NCBI RefSeq assembly: GCF_006715165.1
Contig: NZ_VFMS01000001.1
Span: 62,001 to 126,000 of the forward strand
Source: Arthrobacter sp. SLBN-122
GTDB lineage: Bacteria > Actinomycetota > Actinomycetes > Actinomycetales > Micrococcaceae
DNA: 64,000 nt
Reading direction: 5' to 3'
Below the pieces are notes generated by a model. The model ran no database searches, was not told where the DNA came from, and saw nothing but the letters and a program-made list of their open reading frames with translations. Made by a program: the position numbers and the translations under genes. Every line of letters starts with the position of its first letter. The stretch's first letter is position 1. Shown one piece after another: positions 25,961-36,501 of this stretch.

Positions 25961-27565
25961 GTGTCAGCGTTGACGACCCGCACAGAAACCATCGCAACAG
26001 CCAAGCCCAAACCCCGGTCCCAGTCCATTGCCATCGTGGCCCTGTCCCTGCTGTTGATTCTGTTCCTGGCCTTTTACACCTACCTCACGGGCCAGATCTC
26101 CCATGGAGCCGCCCAGCTGAGGGACGGAGCAGAGCAAGCCGCAGCAGGGGCCAACCAGCTCAGAGACGGCTCGGGCCAGCTGGCCGCAGGGGCCGGCGCC
26201 GCCAACCAAGGCGCATCGCAGGTGAAGGAGGGTTCGATCAAGGTCAAGGACGGCAGCAGCGATTTGAATGCCGGGGCAGCGGCGCTGCAGTCGGGAGCCG
26301 GAAGGATCTTCTCCGGAGTCCGTGACCAGTTGGCGCCCGGGGTGGACAAGCTCCATGCCGGCACCACCAAGCTGCAGAATGACGTCCTGAACAAGCTCGT
26401 CCCGGGCGTCTACCACGTGGACGACGGCGCGCGGAAGCTGCAGTCCGGCGCCGTGGCCCTTTCCGCGGCCTTGACCCCAACGGCTTCCGGAAACGCACCG
26501 AACAACCTTGCGGACGGCGCGGGCCAGCTGGCGGCAGGCACGGGTCAACTCGCCGCCGGTGCCGGGCAACTGGATGCCGGCGCCACTACCCTCAGCAACG
26601 GGACTGCAGCACTGAAGGATGGCACGGGCCAGCTTGCCGCCGGAGCAGGCCAGCTGAAGGGTTATCCGGGTGCGGGGAACGATCCCGCAAGAGGTGACGG
26701 GCTCGCCGCGCTCAGCCAGGGACTGGACCAGCTCGAAGCGGCCGCGAACGGGCCCCAGGGCCTGGTGCCGCTTACGGTGATCAAGGACCAGATTGCCAAA
26801 CTGGCCGACGGCGGCCGGAGGGCCTATGCCGGCGCCGTCCAGCTTGATGCCGGGGCGGCAAAGGTGAACGACGGGGCCGTGGCCCTGAACGACGGCGCAG
26901 GGCAGCTGAAGGCCGGGACCGCCAAGCTGAGCGCGGGAGCCGGCGAATTGAACAGCGGCGCCGGACGGTTGACGGCAGGATTCGCCACGTTGGCGGACAA
27001 GCTCAATGCGACGGATCCGCAGAACCCGGGCGTGGTGCTGGGTACTTCCATGCTGGCCGAGGGCACCGCGAAGATCCGGGTGGGAATGGACGGCGTGCCG
27101 GGCGACCCCGAGCGACCCGGCCTGATCTACGCCGCCAACAACCTCCAGGACGGCACCACCCGGCTCAGCGCGGGAATCAACGGCAACGGCGACCCGGCAA
27201 ACCCTGGCCTGCTGGCCGGCACGGAAGCCCTCTCCGACGGCACCGTCAAGCTCAGCAGTGGAACGGGGCAGCTGGAATCGGGGTCCGCCCGGCTCGCCGA
27301 AGGAACCGGCCAGCTGGCTGACGGCAACGGCAAGCTGGACGACGGCTCGGGCAAACTCGCGGAGGGCGCAGGCAAGCTGGCCGACGGCAACGCAAGAATC
27401 GCTGCCGGCACCCAGGAGCTCCACACGAAGGTGGCGACCGTGTCGCCGTCGTCATGGCTGGACAACCCGGCAACCGCGTTGCTGCTGATCGGACTCCTGG
27501 TGGCCGGCGCCGTCGCGGCCTACCTGTTCCTGCGCCGCCGCGCCGTCCGATTGCGGGCGGCCTGA
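25961..27565 (+). CDS. Two-TM protein with extended Leu-x-x-Gly heptad-repeat domain
   Basis: Protein of 534 aa. One N-terminal membrane segment (SIAIVALSLLLILFLAFYTY, residues ~22-41), then about 440 residues of heptads of the form GxxxLxx (e.g. GAGQLAAGTGQLAAG), broken by a few non-repeat inserts, and a C-terminal membrane segment (ATALLLIGLLVAGAVAAYLF) with an Arg-rich tail. The repeat region would form an external loop between two membrane anchors. Similar repeats occur in YhgE/Pip-type proteins, but the ABC2-like membrane domain is absent. GTG 25961 abuts GGAA; TTG 25970 has better spacing and may be the true start. Function unknown. Confidence 0.85.
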   Translation: MSALTTRTETIATAKPKPRSQSIAIVALSLLLILFLAFYTYLTGQISHGAAQLRDGAEQAAAGANQLRDGSGQLAAGAGAANQGASQVKEGSIKVKDGSSDLNAGAAALQSGAGRIFSGVRDQLAPGVDKLHAGTTKLQNDVLNKLVPGVYHVDDGARKLQSGAVALSAALTPTASGNAPNNLADGAGQLAAGTGQLAAGAGQLDAGATTLSNGTAALKDGTGQLAAGAGQLKGYPGAGNDPARGDGLAALSQGLDQLEAAANGPQGLVPLTVIKDQIAKLADGGRRAYAGAVQLDAGAAKVNDGAVALNDGAGQLKAGTAKLSAGAGELNSGAGRLTAGFATLADKLNATDPQNPGVVLGTSMLAEGTAKIRVGMDGVPGDPERPGLIYAANNLQDGTTRLSAGINGNGDPANPGLLAGTEALSDGTVKLSSGTGQLESGSARLAEGTGQLADGNGKLDDGSGKLAEGAGKLADGNARIAAGTQELHTKVATVSPSSWLDNPATALLLIGLLVAGAVAAYLFLRRRAVRLRAA

Positions 27566-27577
27566 CAGCAAAACGCA

Positions 27578-27624
27578 AAGCCGCCGGGACCGCCGCCTGA
27601 AACTCAGGCGGCGGTCCCGGCGGC
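27578..27624. terminator. Bidirectional terminator between convergent genes
   Basis: Perfect 22-bp inverted repeat (27578-27599 and 27603-27624) with a 3-nt loop, halfway between the convergent heptad-repeat and HAD genes. Confidence 0.85.
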
Positions 27625-27644
27625 TATCGGAACAGTTGGTCCCG

Positions 27645-28385
27645 TTATTGCAGCAGTTCCTCCAGGGAAGCCACCATGCTGCCGTCGAAGCCCTCCACAA
27701 CCTCACCCATGCGGTTGAGCCAAACGCCCACCAGCCCAGCCGCCGTCGAGCCTTCCGCATCCAGCAGCCGGTTATCACCCACGTAGAGCGTTTCACCTGG
27801 GGACGTGCCAAGGAGCCTGACGCCTTCGAGGTACATCGCCGGATTGGGCTTGGCCACGCCAAGGGTGTCGGTGCCCACCAGGTGCGTGACGCGCTCCAGC
27901 CCGGCGCCATCGAGCTTGGCGCGCTGGTAGTCGTGGACGTTGTTGCTGACGGCTCCATATGGGACACCGGCATTGTCCAGGACGTCCAGGAGCGGCAGCA
28001 CATCGGGGAACGGCTTCACGTATGCGGGCTGCTTTTCCATGTAGCCCGCCAGCCACCGGTGCGATTCCTCGCCGTCGCCCAGTTCAACCCCGAAGTGCCC
28101 CAGCGCCGCCCGACCACGGAGCAGGCGTTGTTCGTTGAACGTCAGCTCACCGGCCAGGTAGCGGTCGTAGAAGTGGGTGGTTTCGTGCGTGAAGATGCGC
28201 CCGAACCGCTCCCAGCCGGCCTGGTCCAGGCCGGGCAGGAGGTGTTCGCTGACCTCGCGCAGCGCGGTGGTCATCGAATACTCGAGATCCACCAGGGTGT
28301 CGTCAATGTCGAACAGGACACCCCGGACATCCCCAAAGGGTGTCTTGAGGATGCCGGCGCGTGCCGCTTCGCTGGGTGCTCTCAT
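27645..28385 (-). CDS. HAD-family hydrolase
   Basis: Phosphatase-like protein of 246 aa. HAD motif I is FDIDDTLVDLE (nucleophile and acid Asp), motif II SNNVHD, motif III around GVAKPNPAMY, motif IV VGDNRLLDAEG. The cap domain between motifs I and II is helical. Substrate unknown. The start shares one base with the gltX stop (TGATG), indicating coupling to gltX. Confidence 0.9.
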   Translation of the reverse strand: MRAPSEAARAGILKTPFGDVRGVLFDIDDTLVDLEYSMTTALREVSEHLLPGLDQAGWERFGRIFTHETTHFYDRYLAGELTFNEQRLLRGRAALGHFGVELGDGEESHRWLAGYMEKQPAYVKPFPDVLPLLDVLDNAGVPYGAVSNNVHDYQRAKLDGAGLERVTHLVGTDTLGVAKPNPAMYLEGVRLLGTSPGETLYVGDNRLLDAEGSTAAGLVGVWLNRMGEVVEGFDGSMVASLEELLQ

Positions 28386-29899
28386 CAGCCGCGGAAGGCG
28401 CGGAGCCGGCGCAGGGACGACTCCTTGCCCAGGATCACCATGGATTCAAACAGCGGCGGCGAAACGCGGCGGCCGGAAACAGCCGTGCGCACGGGGCCGA
28501 AGGCCAGCCGCGGTTTGATGCCCATGTCCTCAACCAGGGCCTGCTTGAGCGCAGCCTGGATGTTTTCCGGCGTCCACTCGGCCACCGGTTCCAGGGCGGC
28601 GATGGCGGCATCAAGGACCTCGGGAAGGTTGGCCGGAAGGCCCTTGCGTGCGTCGTCGGCAACGTCAATGGCATCGTCGGCCTTGAACAGGAACGCCAGC
28701 ATGTCCGGGGCTTCACCCAGGAGCGTGATGCGCTCCTGGATCAGGGGCGCGGCCTCGGTGAGGATCTCTTCCTCCCGGTCGGTCAGGATCTCCCCCACCA
28801 GGCCCGCTTCGCGCAGGTAGTGCGCAACCCGGTCGCGGAACACCTTGGGCTCGAGCATCCGGACGTGCGTGCCGTTGATGGCCTCGGCCTTCTTCAGGTC
28901 GAAGCGGGCGGGGTTGCCCAGGACGTCGTGGATGTCGAAGTGCTCCACGAGCTGCTCCACGGTGAAGATATCCTCGTCCGCGCTGAGGGACCAGCCCAGC
29001 AGGGACAGGTAGTTCAGCAGCCCTTCCGGGATGAAGCCCCGCTCACGGTGCAGGAACAGGCTGGACTCGGGGTCGCGCTTGGAAAGCTTCTTGTTGCCCT
29101 GGCCCATGACGTAGGGCAGGTGGCCGAACTCCGGCATGTATTCCGCGACGCCGATGGCGTACAGCGCCCGGTACAGTGCGATCTGGCGCGGCGTGGAGCT
29201 GAGCAGGTCTTCGCCGCGCAGCACGTGGGTGATGCCCATCAGCGCGTCGTCCACGGGGTTGACCAGCGTGTACAGGGGAGCGCCGTTGGCCCGCACCACA
29301 GCGAAGTCGGGGACGGAACCGGCCTTGAACGTGATGTCGCCGCGGACCAGGTCGGTGAACGTGATGTCCTCGTCCGGCATCCGGAGGCGGAGGACAGCCT
29401 GCCGGCCCTCTGCCCGGTACTGCGCCAGCTGCTCTTCCGTCAGGTGCCGGTCAAAGCCGTCGTAGCCAAGCTTCGGGTCCCGGCCGGCCGCACGGTGCCG
29501 CGCCTCGATCTCCTCCGGGGTGGAGAAGGACTCGTAGATGAACCCGCCGTCATGCAGCCGCTTGATGACGTCCTGGTAGATGTCGCCGCGCTGGGACTGC
29601 CGGTACGGCTCGTGCGGGCCGCCCACTTCCACGCCCTCGTCCCAGTCGATGCCCAGCCACTTCAGCGCATCCAGCAACTGGTGGTAGCTTTCCTCGCTGT
29701 CCCGCGCCGCATCCGTGTCCTCGATGCGGAAGACCAGCGTGCCCTTGGTGTGGCGCGCGTAGGCCCAGTTGAACAAGGCCGTCCGGATCAGTCCGACGTG
29801 CGGGGTGCCCGTGGGCGAGGGGCAGAAACGGACCCGCACGGGCGTCTCGGCGGTGACGGGCGGGATGGCTGCGGCAGGTGACGAAGAAGCGATAGTCAT
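28385..29899 (-). CDS. gltX: Glutamate--tRNA ligase
   Basis: Class I aminoacyl-tRNA synthetase of 504 aa. The HIGH-type motif is [19 protein letters not shown]; the KMSKS-type motif is KKLSKRD. In Actinobacteria this enzyme usually also charges tRNA-Gln, with GatCAB correcting the product. tRNA-Glu and tRNA-Gln genes lie 3 kb away. ATG 29899 is preceded by TAAAGT 10 nt upstream. Confidence 0.97.
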   Translation of the reverse strand: MTIASSSPAAAIPPVTAETPVRVRFCPSPTGTPHVGLIRTALFNWAYARHTKGTLVFRIEDTDAARDSEESYHQLLDALKWLGIDWDEGVEVGGPHEPYRQSQRGDIYQDVIKRLHDGGFIYESFSTPEEIEARHRAAGRDPKLGYDGFDRHLTEEQLAQYRAEGRQAVLRLRMPDEDITFTDLVRGDITFKAGSVPDFAVVRANGAPLYTLVNPVDDALMGITHVLRGEDLLSSTPRQIALYRALYAIGVAEYMPEFGHLPYVMGQGNKKLSKRDPESSLFLHRERGFIPEGLLNYLSLLGWSLSADEDIFTVEQLVEHFDIHDVLGNPARFDLKKAEAINGTHVRMLEPKVFRDRVAHYLREAGLVGEILTDREEEILTEAAPLIQERITLLGEAPDMLAFLFKADDAIDVADDARKGLPANLPEVLDAAIAALEPVAEWTPENIQAALKQALVEDMGIKPRLAFGPVRTAVSGRRVSPPLFESMVILGKESSLRRLRAFRG

Positions 29900-29976
29900 A
29901 GTGGCTTCAACTTTACCCGCCTGGCCGGGTTCAGCCTTCCGCCGGCCAGGCAGGCCAGCCCGCCGGACCGACAGGC

Positions 29977-30753
29977 TTAACGGCGGACGATGGGGTTGGA
30001 GAGCCTGCCGATCCCCTCGATTTCCACCTCGAAGCGGTCGCCCTCCTTGACCAGGCCCACACCGGCCGGCGTGCCGGTCATGATGACGTCACCCGGGAGC
30101 AGGGTAAATGCCTGGGAGACGATGGACACCAGTTCGCGCACGCCGCGGATCATCTGGCTGGTGCTCCCGTCCTGGCGCACCTCACCGTTGAGCCTGCCCT
30201 GGATCTGCAGGTCTTCCGTGTCAAGGTCGGTCTCGATCCAGGGACCCAGCGGGGCGGAGGTGTCGAAGCCCTTGGCGCGGGTCCACTGCAGGTCCGTTTT
30301 CTGGACATCGCGGGCAGTGAGGTCGTTGCCGCAGGTGTAACCGAAGATGACGTCGTCCACGCGGTCTTCCGGCACGTCCTTGCAGATCCGCCCGATCACC
30401 ACGCACAGTTCGGCTTCGAAGGAAACCTCTTCCGAGAATTCCGGCAGCACCACGGGGTCGTTGGGGCCCACGACGGCGGTGTTGGGCTTCAGGAACAGCA
30501 GCGGCTGGGCGGGTACTTCGTTGCCGAGTTCATGGGCGTGCTCCACGAAGTTCCGGCCGACGCCGATCACCTTGCTCCGCGGGATGATGGGGGCCAGCAG
30601 CCGGACGTCCTCCAGCTTGTGGCGCACTGAGGTGCGCTCCACTCCGTTAAAGAAGGGATCGCCGTGGATGACAGTGATTTCCTCACTGCCCGGTTCACCT
30701 TCCACAACGCCGTACAGGGGATCAGAATCAACGACAAACCTGGCAATACGCAT
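29977..30753 (-). CDS. Fumarylacetoacetate hydrolase-family protein
   Basis: FAH-fold enzyme of 258 aa. The core begins [17 protein letters not shown]; metal-binding acids are in [12 protein letters not shown], followed by [17 protein letters not shown] and TGTPAGVG near the end. The family includes acylpyruvate hydrolases and oxaloacetate decarboxylases; substrate not determined. ATG 30753 lies 7 nt after a minus-strand TAGGGT, so it can be leaderless although it directly follows the MBL gene. Confidence 0.9.
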   Translation of the reverse strand: MRIARFVVDSDPLYGVVEGEPGSEEITVIHGDPFFNGVERTSVRHKLEDVRLLAPIIPRSKVIGVGRNFVEHAHELGNEVPAQPLLFLKPNTAVVGPNDPVVLPEFSEEVSFEAELCVVIGRICKDVPEDRVDDVIFGYTCGNDLTARDVQKTDLQWTRAKGFDTSAPLGPWIETDLDTEDLQIQGRLNGEVRQDGSTSQMIRGVRELVSIVSQAFTLLPGDVIMTGTPAGVGLVKEGDRFEVEIEGIGRLSNPIVRR

Positions 30754-30758
30754 GGCTC

Positions 30759-31586
30759 CTACCCTACCGTTTCGGCGGGGCCAGGCCTGTTTGCGATGCC
30801 GCCGCCGCGCAGGTAGTCCAACTGGGCGGCGACGGACAGCTCGGCGGCACGCCGGACGGAAGGGCCGACGTCGGAATAGACGGCGTCAGCCACCTCCCCT
30901 ACGGCTGCATTCTGGCCCAGCCGGTCCAGTGCGGCGCGGATCTGCGCCAGCCGTTCTTGCCGGTGCGTCCGGTAGTCCCGGACGATGGCTGCAAGGGAAG
31001 GCAGGACGGGGCCGTGGGCCGGGAGGACCGTTGCCGGCCCCAGGGCTTCGAGGCGGTCCAGGGATGCGAGATAGTCGCCCAGCGTGCCGTCCGGATAGTC
31101 CAGGACGGTGGTGCCCCGGCCAAGGACAGTGTCGCCGGTCAGCACCGATCCGTTGTGCCCGTCGGCAGGCAGGTGGAAACAGACGGAGTCGGAGGTGTGG
31201 CCCGGCGTTGCCAGGACAGCGATCTCCACCCCCGCAGCATGGATGACCTCGCCGCGGACCAGCGGCTCTCCCCCGCCGTGGCAGTGGTCGGGGTCAGCGG
31301 CACGGACCGGCGCGCCCGTCAGCGCATGCAGCCGGCCAGCACCCGCCGTATGGTCCGCGTGCCGGTGGGTCACCAGGATCAGTTCGACGACGCCGGCACT
31401 GGCCAGTGCGTTCAGGTGCGTTTCGTCCAAGGGACCCGGGTCCACTATGACCAGGGAGGAGTGATCCGGGGCACCCAACAGGTAGGAGTTGGTACCGTCC
31501 AGGCTCATGGGGCCGGGGTTGGGAGCCAGGATGAACTGTGTGAGGGCTGAGCTGCGCTGCGGGCGGGGGCCGGTAACTGAGGTCAC
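30759..31586 (-). CDS. MBL-fold metallo-hydrolase
   Basis: Metallo-beta-lactamase-fold protein of 275 aa with the zinc motif THRHADHTAG, ATPGHTSDSVCFH and LTGDTVLG, resembling LACTB2/glyoxalase II-like hydrolases. GTG 31586 is preceded by AAGG at 8 nt and is preferred to an in-frame start at 31643 that would add 19 low-complexity residues. Substrate unknown. FAH follows 5 nt downstream. Confidence 0.88.
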   Translation of the reverse strand: MTSVTGPRPQRSSALTQFILAPNPGPMSLDGTNSYLLGAPDHSSLVIVDPGPLDETHLNALASAGVVELILVTHRHADHTAGAGRLHALTGAPVRAADPDHCHGGGEPLVRGEVIHAAGVEIAVLATPGHTSDSVCFHLPADGHNGSVLTGDTVLGRGTTVLDYPDGTLGDYLASLDRLEALGPATVLPAHGPVLPSLAAIVRDYRTHRQERLAQIRAALDRLGQNAAVGEVADAVYSDVGPSVRRAAELSVAAQLDYLRGGGIANRPGPAETVG

Positions 31587-31739
31587 TGACCCATCCTTGC
31601 ATCCGCGGCCCTTCCGGCCCCAGCCCCGCGGCGGCGTCGACATCCACCAGGCGTCAGTCAGAGGCTTGTTCGCAAATCCACACCTACAAAGTCCAGTTCT
31701 GCGAACCAGCCCAGGAATTACCGCCGGTTGGAACGCAGA

Positions 31740-31775
31740 ACGGCGCCTGCCGGACCTAAGTCCGGCAGGCGCCGT
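31740..31775 (-). terminator. Terminator downstream of ilvE
   Basis: Perfect 16-bp inverted repeat with a CTAA loop, 22 nt past the ilvE stop. The 190 nt from here up to the MBL gene's start region show nothing else recognisable. Confidence 0.8.
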
Positions 31776-31797
31776 CGTACGTTGGACAAAAGCAGGG

Positions 31798-32910
31798 CTA
31801 CGCCAGGCGGGTCAGCCAGCCGTGGGTGTCCGGCTCAGCTCCGGTCTGGATGCCCAGGAGCCTTTCGCGGATGGCCATGGTGGCCTCCCCCGCCTTGGCG
31901 TCCTCGGAACCAATGAACTCGGTGGCGTCCTTGAGAACGCCGATGGGGGTGATGACGGCAGCGGTGCCGCACGCAAAGACCTCGGCGATGTCGCCGGAGG
32001 CAACCCCGTCACGCCACTCGTCAAGGGTGATCTTGCGCTCGGACACCTCGCGGCCCATGTCCTTGGCCACCTGGATCACGGACATCCTGGTGACGCCTTC
32101 CAGGATGGTGCCGGTGAGCGCGGGCGTCACCAGCGAGCCGTCCTTCATGACGAAGAAAACGTTCATGCCGCCGAGTTCTTCCACGGCGTTGTCGTTGGCC
32201 TGGTCCAGGAACAGGACCTGCTTGCACCCGTTGGCCTCGGCCTCCTGCTGTGCGATCAGCGAGGCCGCGTAGTTGCCGCCGCACTTGGCATCCCCGGTAC
32301 CGCCGCGTCCGGCGCGGGCGTACTGCCGCGAGATCCAGATGGAGACGGGCTTCAGCTCGCCGCCGAAGTAGTTGCCGGCGGGCGAGGCGATCACGCGGAA
32401 GGACACCTCACGGGCAGCGCGGACGCCCAGGAATGCCTCCGTGGCGATCATGAAGGGCCGCAGGTACAGGGCTTCGCCGTCGCCGGAGGGGACCCATTCC
32501 TTGTCAACGGCCACCAGTTCGCGGATGGCGCCGAGGAAGTATTCGGCCGGCAATTCCGGAAGTGCCAGGCGGCGGGCGGACTTGTTCAGCCGCGCCGCGT
32601 TGGCCTCCGGCCGGAAGGTCCAGACGGAACCGTCGGCGTGGCGGTAGGCCTTGAGCCCCTCGAAAATCTCCTGGCCGTAGTGGAAGACGGCTGCGGAGGG
32701 GTCCAGGACGATCGGACCGTAGGGTTCGACCCTTGGATGGTGCCAGCCGCCATTGCCGTCCGCGTCCACGCTGTAGTCGACGATGGCGGTGTGGTCGGTG
32801 AAGTAGTTGCCGAATCCCGGGTTTGCCAGGATGGCTGCACGCTCTTCGGCAGACTTCGGGTTGGCCGAAGGCTGCCGGGTGAATTCGACGCCATGGGCGG
32901 TCTGGGTCAT
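31798..32910 (-). CDS. ilvE: Branched-chain-amino-acid aminotransferase
   Basis: Fold-type IV PLP aminotransferase of 370 aa for the last step of Val, Leu and Ile synthesis. The PLP lysine is in GTGDAKCGGNYA; FHYGQEIFEGLKAYR and LDQANDNAVEELGGMN are family signatures. ATG start preceded by GGAGGAACC. It lies 100 nt from leuB on the same strand. Confidence 0.97.
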   Translation of the reverse strand: MTQTAHGVEFTRQPSANPKSAEERAAILANPGFGNYFTDHTAIVDYSVDADGNGGWHHPRVEPYGPIVLDPSAAVFHYGQEIFEGLKAYRHADGSVWTFRPEANAARLNKSARRLALPELPAEYFLGAIRELVAVDKEWVPSGDGEALYLRPFMIATEAFLGVRAAREVSFRVIASPAGNYFGGELKPVSIWISRQYARAGRGGTGDAKCGGNYAASLIAQQEAEANGCKQVLFLDQANDNAVEELGGMNVFFVMKDGSLVTPALTGTILEGVTRMSVIQVAKDMGREVSERKITLDEWRDGVASGDIAEVFACGTAAVITPIGVLKDATEFIGSEDAKAGEATMAIRERLLGIQTGAEPDTHGWLTRLA

Positions 32911-33013
32911 GGTTCCTCCACGATCGGCCGCCCCTGGTTCAGCGCTGAACGGCGGGGCGGCATTTGGTGATTCGAGACAAGCTTACGCCCGAAGCCGGCG
33001 GCCCCGGCGCGGG

Positions 33014-34066
33014 CTACAGGCCGGCGGCGATGGCGTCGCCGACCGCGCTGGTGCTGCGTGCAGTGCCGTCGCGCTTTTCGACGTCGGCAACCACGGCGGC
33101 TTCGATCCTGCGGGCAGCGTCCGTGTAGCCCAGGTGGTCCAGCAGGAGGACAGCGGAGAGGATCGCCGCGGTGGGGTCTGCCTTGCCCTGGCCGGCGATG
33201 TCCGGCGCGGAACCGTGGACCGGCTCGAACATGGAGGGTGCGGTGCGGTCCATGTTGATGTTGCCGGAGGCGGCCAGGCCGATGCCGCCGGTGATGGCTG
33301 CGGCGAGGTCGGTAATGATGTCGCCAAAGAGGTTGTCGGTCACGATGACATCGAAACGGGACGGGTCCGTGACCATGAAGATGGTGGCGGCATCCACGTG
33401 CAGGTAGTCGTGGGTGACCTCCGGGAATTCCTGGGCCACGGCTTCGACGGTGCGCTTCCACAGGTGTCCGGCGAAGACCAGGACGTTGTGCTTGTGCACC
33501 AGGGTAACGTGCTTGCGCTCCCTTGCGCTTGCCCGGCGGAAGGCGTCCCGGACCACGCGCTCCACGCCGTGTGCGGTGTTCAGGGAGACCTCGGTGGCAA
33601 CCTCGTGCGGGGTTCCTGCGCGCAGGGTTCCGCCGTTGCCGACGTAGGGGCCCTCGGTTCCTTCACGCACGACGATGAAGTCGATGGTGCCGGGGTTGGC
33701 AAGGGGGCTGCCGACGGTGCCGTAGAGCCGGGAAGGCCGCAGGTTGACGTAGTGGTCCAGGCTGAACCGGAGCTTGAGGAGCAGCTCACGCTCGATGATC
33801 CCGGACGGGATGCGGGTGTCACCGGGTGCCGCCCCCACTGCACCGAAGAGGATGGCGTCGCGGGTCTTCAGGTCCGCCAGGACGTGGTCCGGGAGCGTTT
33901 CGCCGGTGCGCAGCCAGTGCTCGGCACCGAGTTCGTAGTGCGTGGGCTTGAGCTCCACACCCTCCGCAGCGACGGCCTTTTCAAGGACTTTGAGGGCTTC
34001 GGCAATGACCTCGGGGCCGATGCCGTCGCCGGGAATTACTGCAAGATCGATGGAGGATGCGCTCAT
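33014..34066 (-). CDS. leuB: 3-isopropylmalate dehydrogenase
   Basis: NAD-dependent oxidative decarboxylase of 350 aa in leucine synthesis. GDGIGPEV at the N-terminus, [26 protein letters not shown] with catalytic Asp residues, and [15 protein letters not shown] 34066 lies 6 nt after minus-strand TACCCT, so leaderless. A degenerate copy of the leuC/ilvD palindrome lies upstream at 34107-34122. Confidence 0.97.
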   Translation of the reverse strand: MSASSIDLAVIPGDGIGPEVIAEALKVLEKAVAAEGVELKPTHYELGAEHWLRTGETLPDHVLADLKTRDAILFGAVGAAPGDTRIPSGIIERELLLKLRFSLDHYVNLRPSRLYGTVGSPLANPGTIDFIVVREGTEGPYVGNGGTLRAGTPHEVATEVSLNTAHGVERVVRDAFRRASARERKHVTLVHKHNVLVFAGHLWKRTVEAVAQEFPEVTHDYLHVDAATIFMVTDPSRFDVIVTDNLFGDIITDLAAAITGGIGLAASGNINMDRTAPSMFEPVHGSAPDIAGQGKADPTAAILSAVLLLDHLGYTDAARRIEAAVVADVEKRDGTARSTSAVGDAIAAGL

Positions 34067-34072
34067 GTTTTC

Positions 34073-34078
34073 AGGGTA
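34073..34078 (-). promoter_or_regulatory. -10 element for leaderless leuB mRNA
   Basis: TACCCT ends 6 nt before the leuB ATG. Confidence 0.45.
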
Positions 34079-34106
34079 GCCAAGACATCCATATGCTGGT
34101 CAAACC

Positions 34107-34122
34107 GTCTCAGCTTTTGGAC
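34107..34122. promoter_or_regulatory. Degenerate LtbR-like site upstream of leuB
   Basis: GTCTCA-GCTTT-TGGAC: one perfect arm of the GTCTCA-N5-TGAGAC palindrome; the other arm lacks one base. It lies about 28 bp upstream of the leuB -10. Supported mainly by known leuB control in relatives. Confidence 0.35.
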
Positions 34123-34154
34123 AGGAGCGCACCTCCGTCTCTTTCGTGCCCTGC

Positions 34155-35711
34155 CTACTCCGCGGGTTCCTCGAACTTGGGGAAGACGGGAGTGGGGGCA
34201 GGCAGCGCGGTTCCCGGAACGATCGGGGTGGCGATTGCGGTGAACTGGCGGGCATCGCCTTCGGCCTGGCCCAGCGCGTCCAGGAGCCTGGCCGTGGCGT
34301 TGGGCATGACCGGCTGGGCCAGGATGGCCACGATCCGCAGCACCTCCAGCGTCACGTACAGCACGGTGTTCATGCGTTCGACGTCGGTCTTCCGCAGGAC
34401 CCAGGGCGCCTGCTCGGCGAAGTAGGCGTTGGTGTGATGCAGCACTGCCCAGATGGCTTCCAGCGCCCGGCTGAATTCCTGCTTGTCGAAAGCGGCCCGG
34501 GTAGCCTCGAGCAACCCGTTCGCCTGGGCCAGGATGGCGGTATCCGCCGCAATGAACTCCCCTGGGGCCGGCACGGCCGCGCCGCAGTTCTTGGCCACCA
34601 TGGACAGGGAGCGCTGGGCCAGGTTGCCGAAGTTGTTGGCCAGGTCCGAGTTCATGCGGCCCACGATGGCCTCGTGGTTGTAGCTGCCGTCCGCCCCGAA
34701 CGGCACCTCGCGCAGGAAGAAGAACCGCACCTGGTCCAGGCCGTAGCGGGCCACGAAGTCCGCCGGTGCCACAACATTGCCCAGGGACTTGGACATCTTG
34801 ATCCCGTTGTTGTGCAGGAACCCGTGGATCATGACCCGCTTGGGCAACTCAAGGCCTGCACTCATTAGGAAGGCCGGCCAGTAGATGGCGTGGAACCGGG
34901 AGATGTCCTTGCCGATGATGTGGACATCCGCCGGCCAGTACTTCCGGAATTTCTCCGATTCGGTATCCGGGTAGCCAACGCCGGTGAGGTAGTTGGTGAG
35001 CGCATCCACCCACACGTACATGACGTGCTTGTCGTTCCCGGGGACGGGGACACCCCAGTCGAAGGTGGTCCGGCTGATGGAGAGGTCCTCGAGGCCGCGA
35101 TTGACGAAGCTGATGACCTCGTTGAACCGGTACTGCGGGGCACCGAATTCGGGCTGGGACTCGTAGAGGGCCAGTAATTTGTCCTGGTAGGCGGACAGCC
35201 GGAAGAAGTAGCTCTCCTCAGCCGTCCATGTCACCTCGGTGTCCGTCTCCTTCGAGTAGCGCACGCCGTCGTCCTTGACCACGGTGTCGTCCTCGCCGTA
35301 GAAGGCCTCGTCCCGGACGGAGTACCAGCCCTCGTACTTGGACAGGTAGATGTCCCCGTTGGCTTCCATCTTCTTCCAGATGGCCTGGGACGCGGCGTAG
35401 TGGTCCTCGTCCGTGGTGCGGATGAAGCGGTCGTAGCTGATGCCCAGGGCGGCGTGCGCGGCCTTGTAGACCTCGGCATTCCGGTTCACCAGTTCCTTGG
35501 GGGTGATGCCTTCCTTTTCGGCGGTCTGGGCTATCTTCATGCCGTGTTCGTCCGTGCCGGTCAGGAACATCACGTCATAGCCGTCCAGGCGCTTGAAGCG
35601 CGCCATGGCGTCGGTGGCAATGTACTCGTAGGCGTGCCCGATGTGCGGCACGCCGTTGGGGTAGGTGATGGCCGTGGTGATGTAGAACGGCGTTTTCTCT
35701 GAAGCTGTCAC
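34155..35711 (-). CDS. metG: Methionine--tRNA ligase
   Basis: Class I aminoacyl-tRNA synthetase of 518 aa. The HIGH motif is in [14 protein letters not shown] and KMSKS in [12 protein letters not shown]. The short form without a C-terminal tRNA-binding OB domain. GTG start at 35711. Lies between leuB and the ABC exporter genes, 34 nt downstream of the latter. Confidence 0.97.
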   Translation of the reverse strand: MTASEKTPFYITTAITYPNGVPHIGHAYEYIATDAMARFKRLDGYDVMFLTGTDEHGMKIAQTAEKEGITPKELVNRNAEVYKAAHAALGISYDRFIRTTDEDHYAASQAIWKKMEANGDIYLSKYEGWYSVRDEAFYGEDDTVVKDDGVRYSKETDTEVTWTAEESYFFRLSAYQDKLLALYESQPEFGAPQYRFNEVISFVNRGLEDLSISRTTFDWGVPVPGNDKHVMYVWVDALTNYLTGVGYPDTESEKFRKYWPADVHIIGKDISRFHAIYWPAFLMSAGLELPKRVMIHGFLHNNGIKMSKSLGNVVAPADFVARYGLDQVRFFFLREVPFGADGSYNHEAIVGRMNSDLANNFGNLAQRSLSMVAKNCGAAVPAPGEFIAADTAILAQANGLLEATRAAFDKQEFSRALEAIWAVLHHTNAYFAEQAPWVLRKTDVERMNTVLYVTLEVLRIVAILAQPVMPNATARLLDALGQAEGDARQFTAIATPIVPGTALPAPTPVFPKFEEPAE

Positions 35712-35745
35712 GGTCGGACGGTTACCTTCGGTACGGAGGAGTGGG

Positions 35746-36501
35746 CTAGATCAGTTCTGTCAGGGTATCGCTGAGCCGGACCAGTTCGTGGTCGTGCGAG
35801 GCCACCAGCACGGCGATGCCGTCATTGGTGGTGTCCTTCAGGATGCTGATGATGCGGTTGGCGGAGGCACGGTCCAGGCTGGCGGTGGGCTCATCCACCA
35901 CCAGGACCCGGGTGCCCAGGATCAGGGCGCGGGCGATCGCCACGCGCTGCCGTTCACCGCCGGACAGCTGCGCGGGACGGTGCCGCATGCGCCGGCCCAG
36001 GCCCACCAGGTCCAGCAGGTCCTTGGCCATGTCGCGCCGCTGGTCCACCTCGCCGTCGGGTACGGCGGGCAGGAGGACGTTCTCGAGTGCGCTCATGCCG
36101 TCGATCAGGGCGCCGCCCTGGTCCACGTAGCCGATCAGCGCACGACGGCGGTCGGCGATTTCGTCGTCGCCCATGCTTTCGAGGGAGTCACCTTCCCAGA
36201 AGACACGGCCCGACGTCGGCAGGGTGAGTCCGGCGCCGACGGTCAGGATGCTGGTCTTGCCGGAGCCGCTTCGGCCGGCCACGCAGTGCATCTCGCCCGC
36301 GTGCAGGGTCAGGTCGAAGCCTTCCACCACGCTCACGGCCTCGGCGCCGCCTTTTCCACCGCCATAGCGGATGGTGATGTCGCGCATCTCCAGCGGGGTG
36401 GCGTGGTCTGCCGACTTGACGATGGTGTTGGCCCGGGTCTGCAGGGGGACCTCATTGGAGCCGCTCCTGCGGCTGCGCTGGAGGTTCGTCGGGTTTGTCA
36501 T
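35746..36501 (-). CDS. ABC transporter ATP-binding protein (MacB/LolD-like)
   Basis: ATPase of 251 aa. Walker [10 protein letters not shown], signature [15 protein letters not shown], Walker [13 protein letters not shown], followed by the switch His in SHDHELV. ATG 36501 overlaps the permease stop (ATGA); an upstream reading frame to 37107 is a shadow of the permease. Together with the FtsX-type permease it forms an exporter or mechanotransmission ABC complex; substrate unknown. Confidence 0.92.
   Translation of the reverse strand: MTNPTNLQRSRRSGSNEVPLQTRANTIVKSADHATPLEMRDITIRYGGGKGGAEAVSVVEGFDLTLHAGEMHCVAGRSGSGKTSILTVGAGLTLPTSGRVFWEGDSLESMGDDEIADRRRALIGYVDQGGALIDGMSALENVLLPAVPDGEVDQRRDMAKDLLDLVGLGRRMRHRPAQLSGGERQRVAIARALILGTRVLVVDEPTASLDRASANRIISILKDTTNDGIAVLVASHDHELVRLSDTLTELI

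Noticed and set aside
25964..27424. A 486-codon open frame opposite the heptad-repeat gene
   Set aside because: It arises from the 21-bp repeat period of the sense gene and shows no domain.
26100..27450. CRISPR-like or satellite repeat array
   Set aside because: The repeats are in frame, variable, and code for Leu/Gly heptads; there are no spacers.
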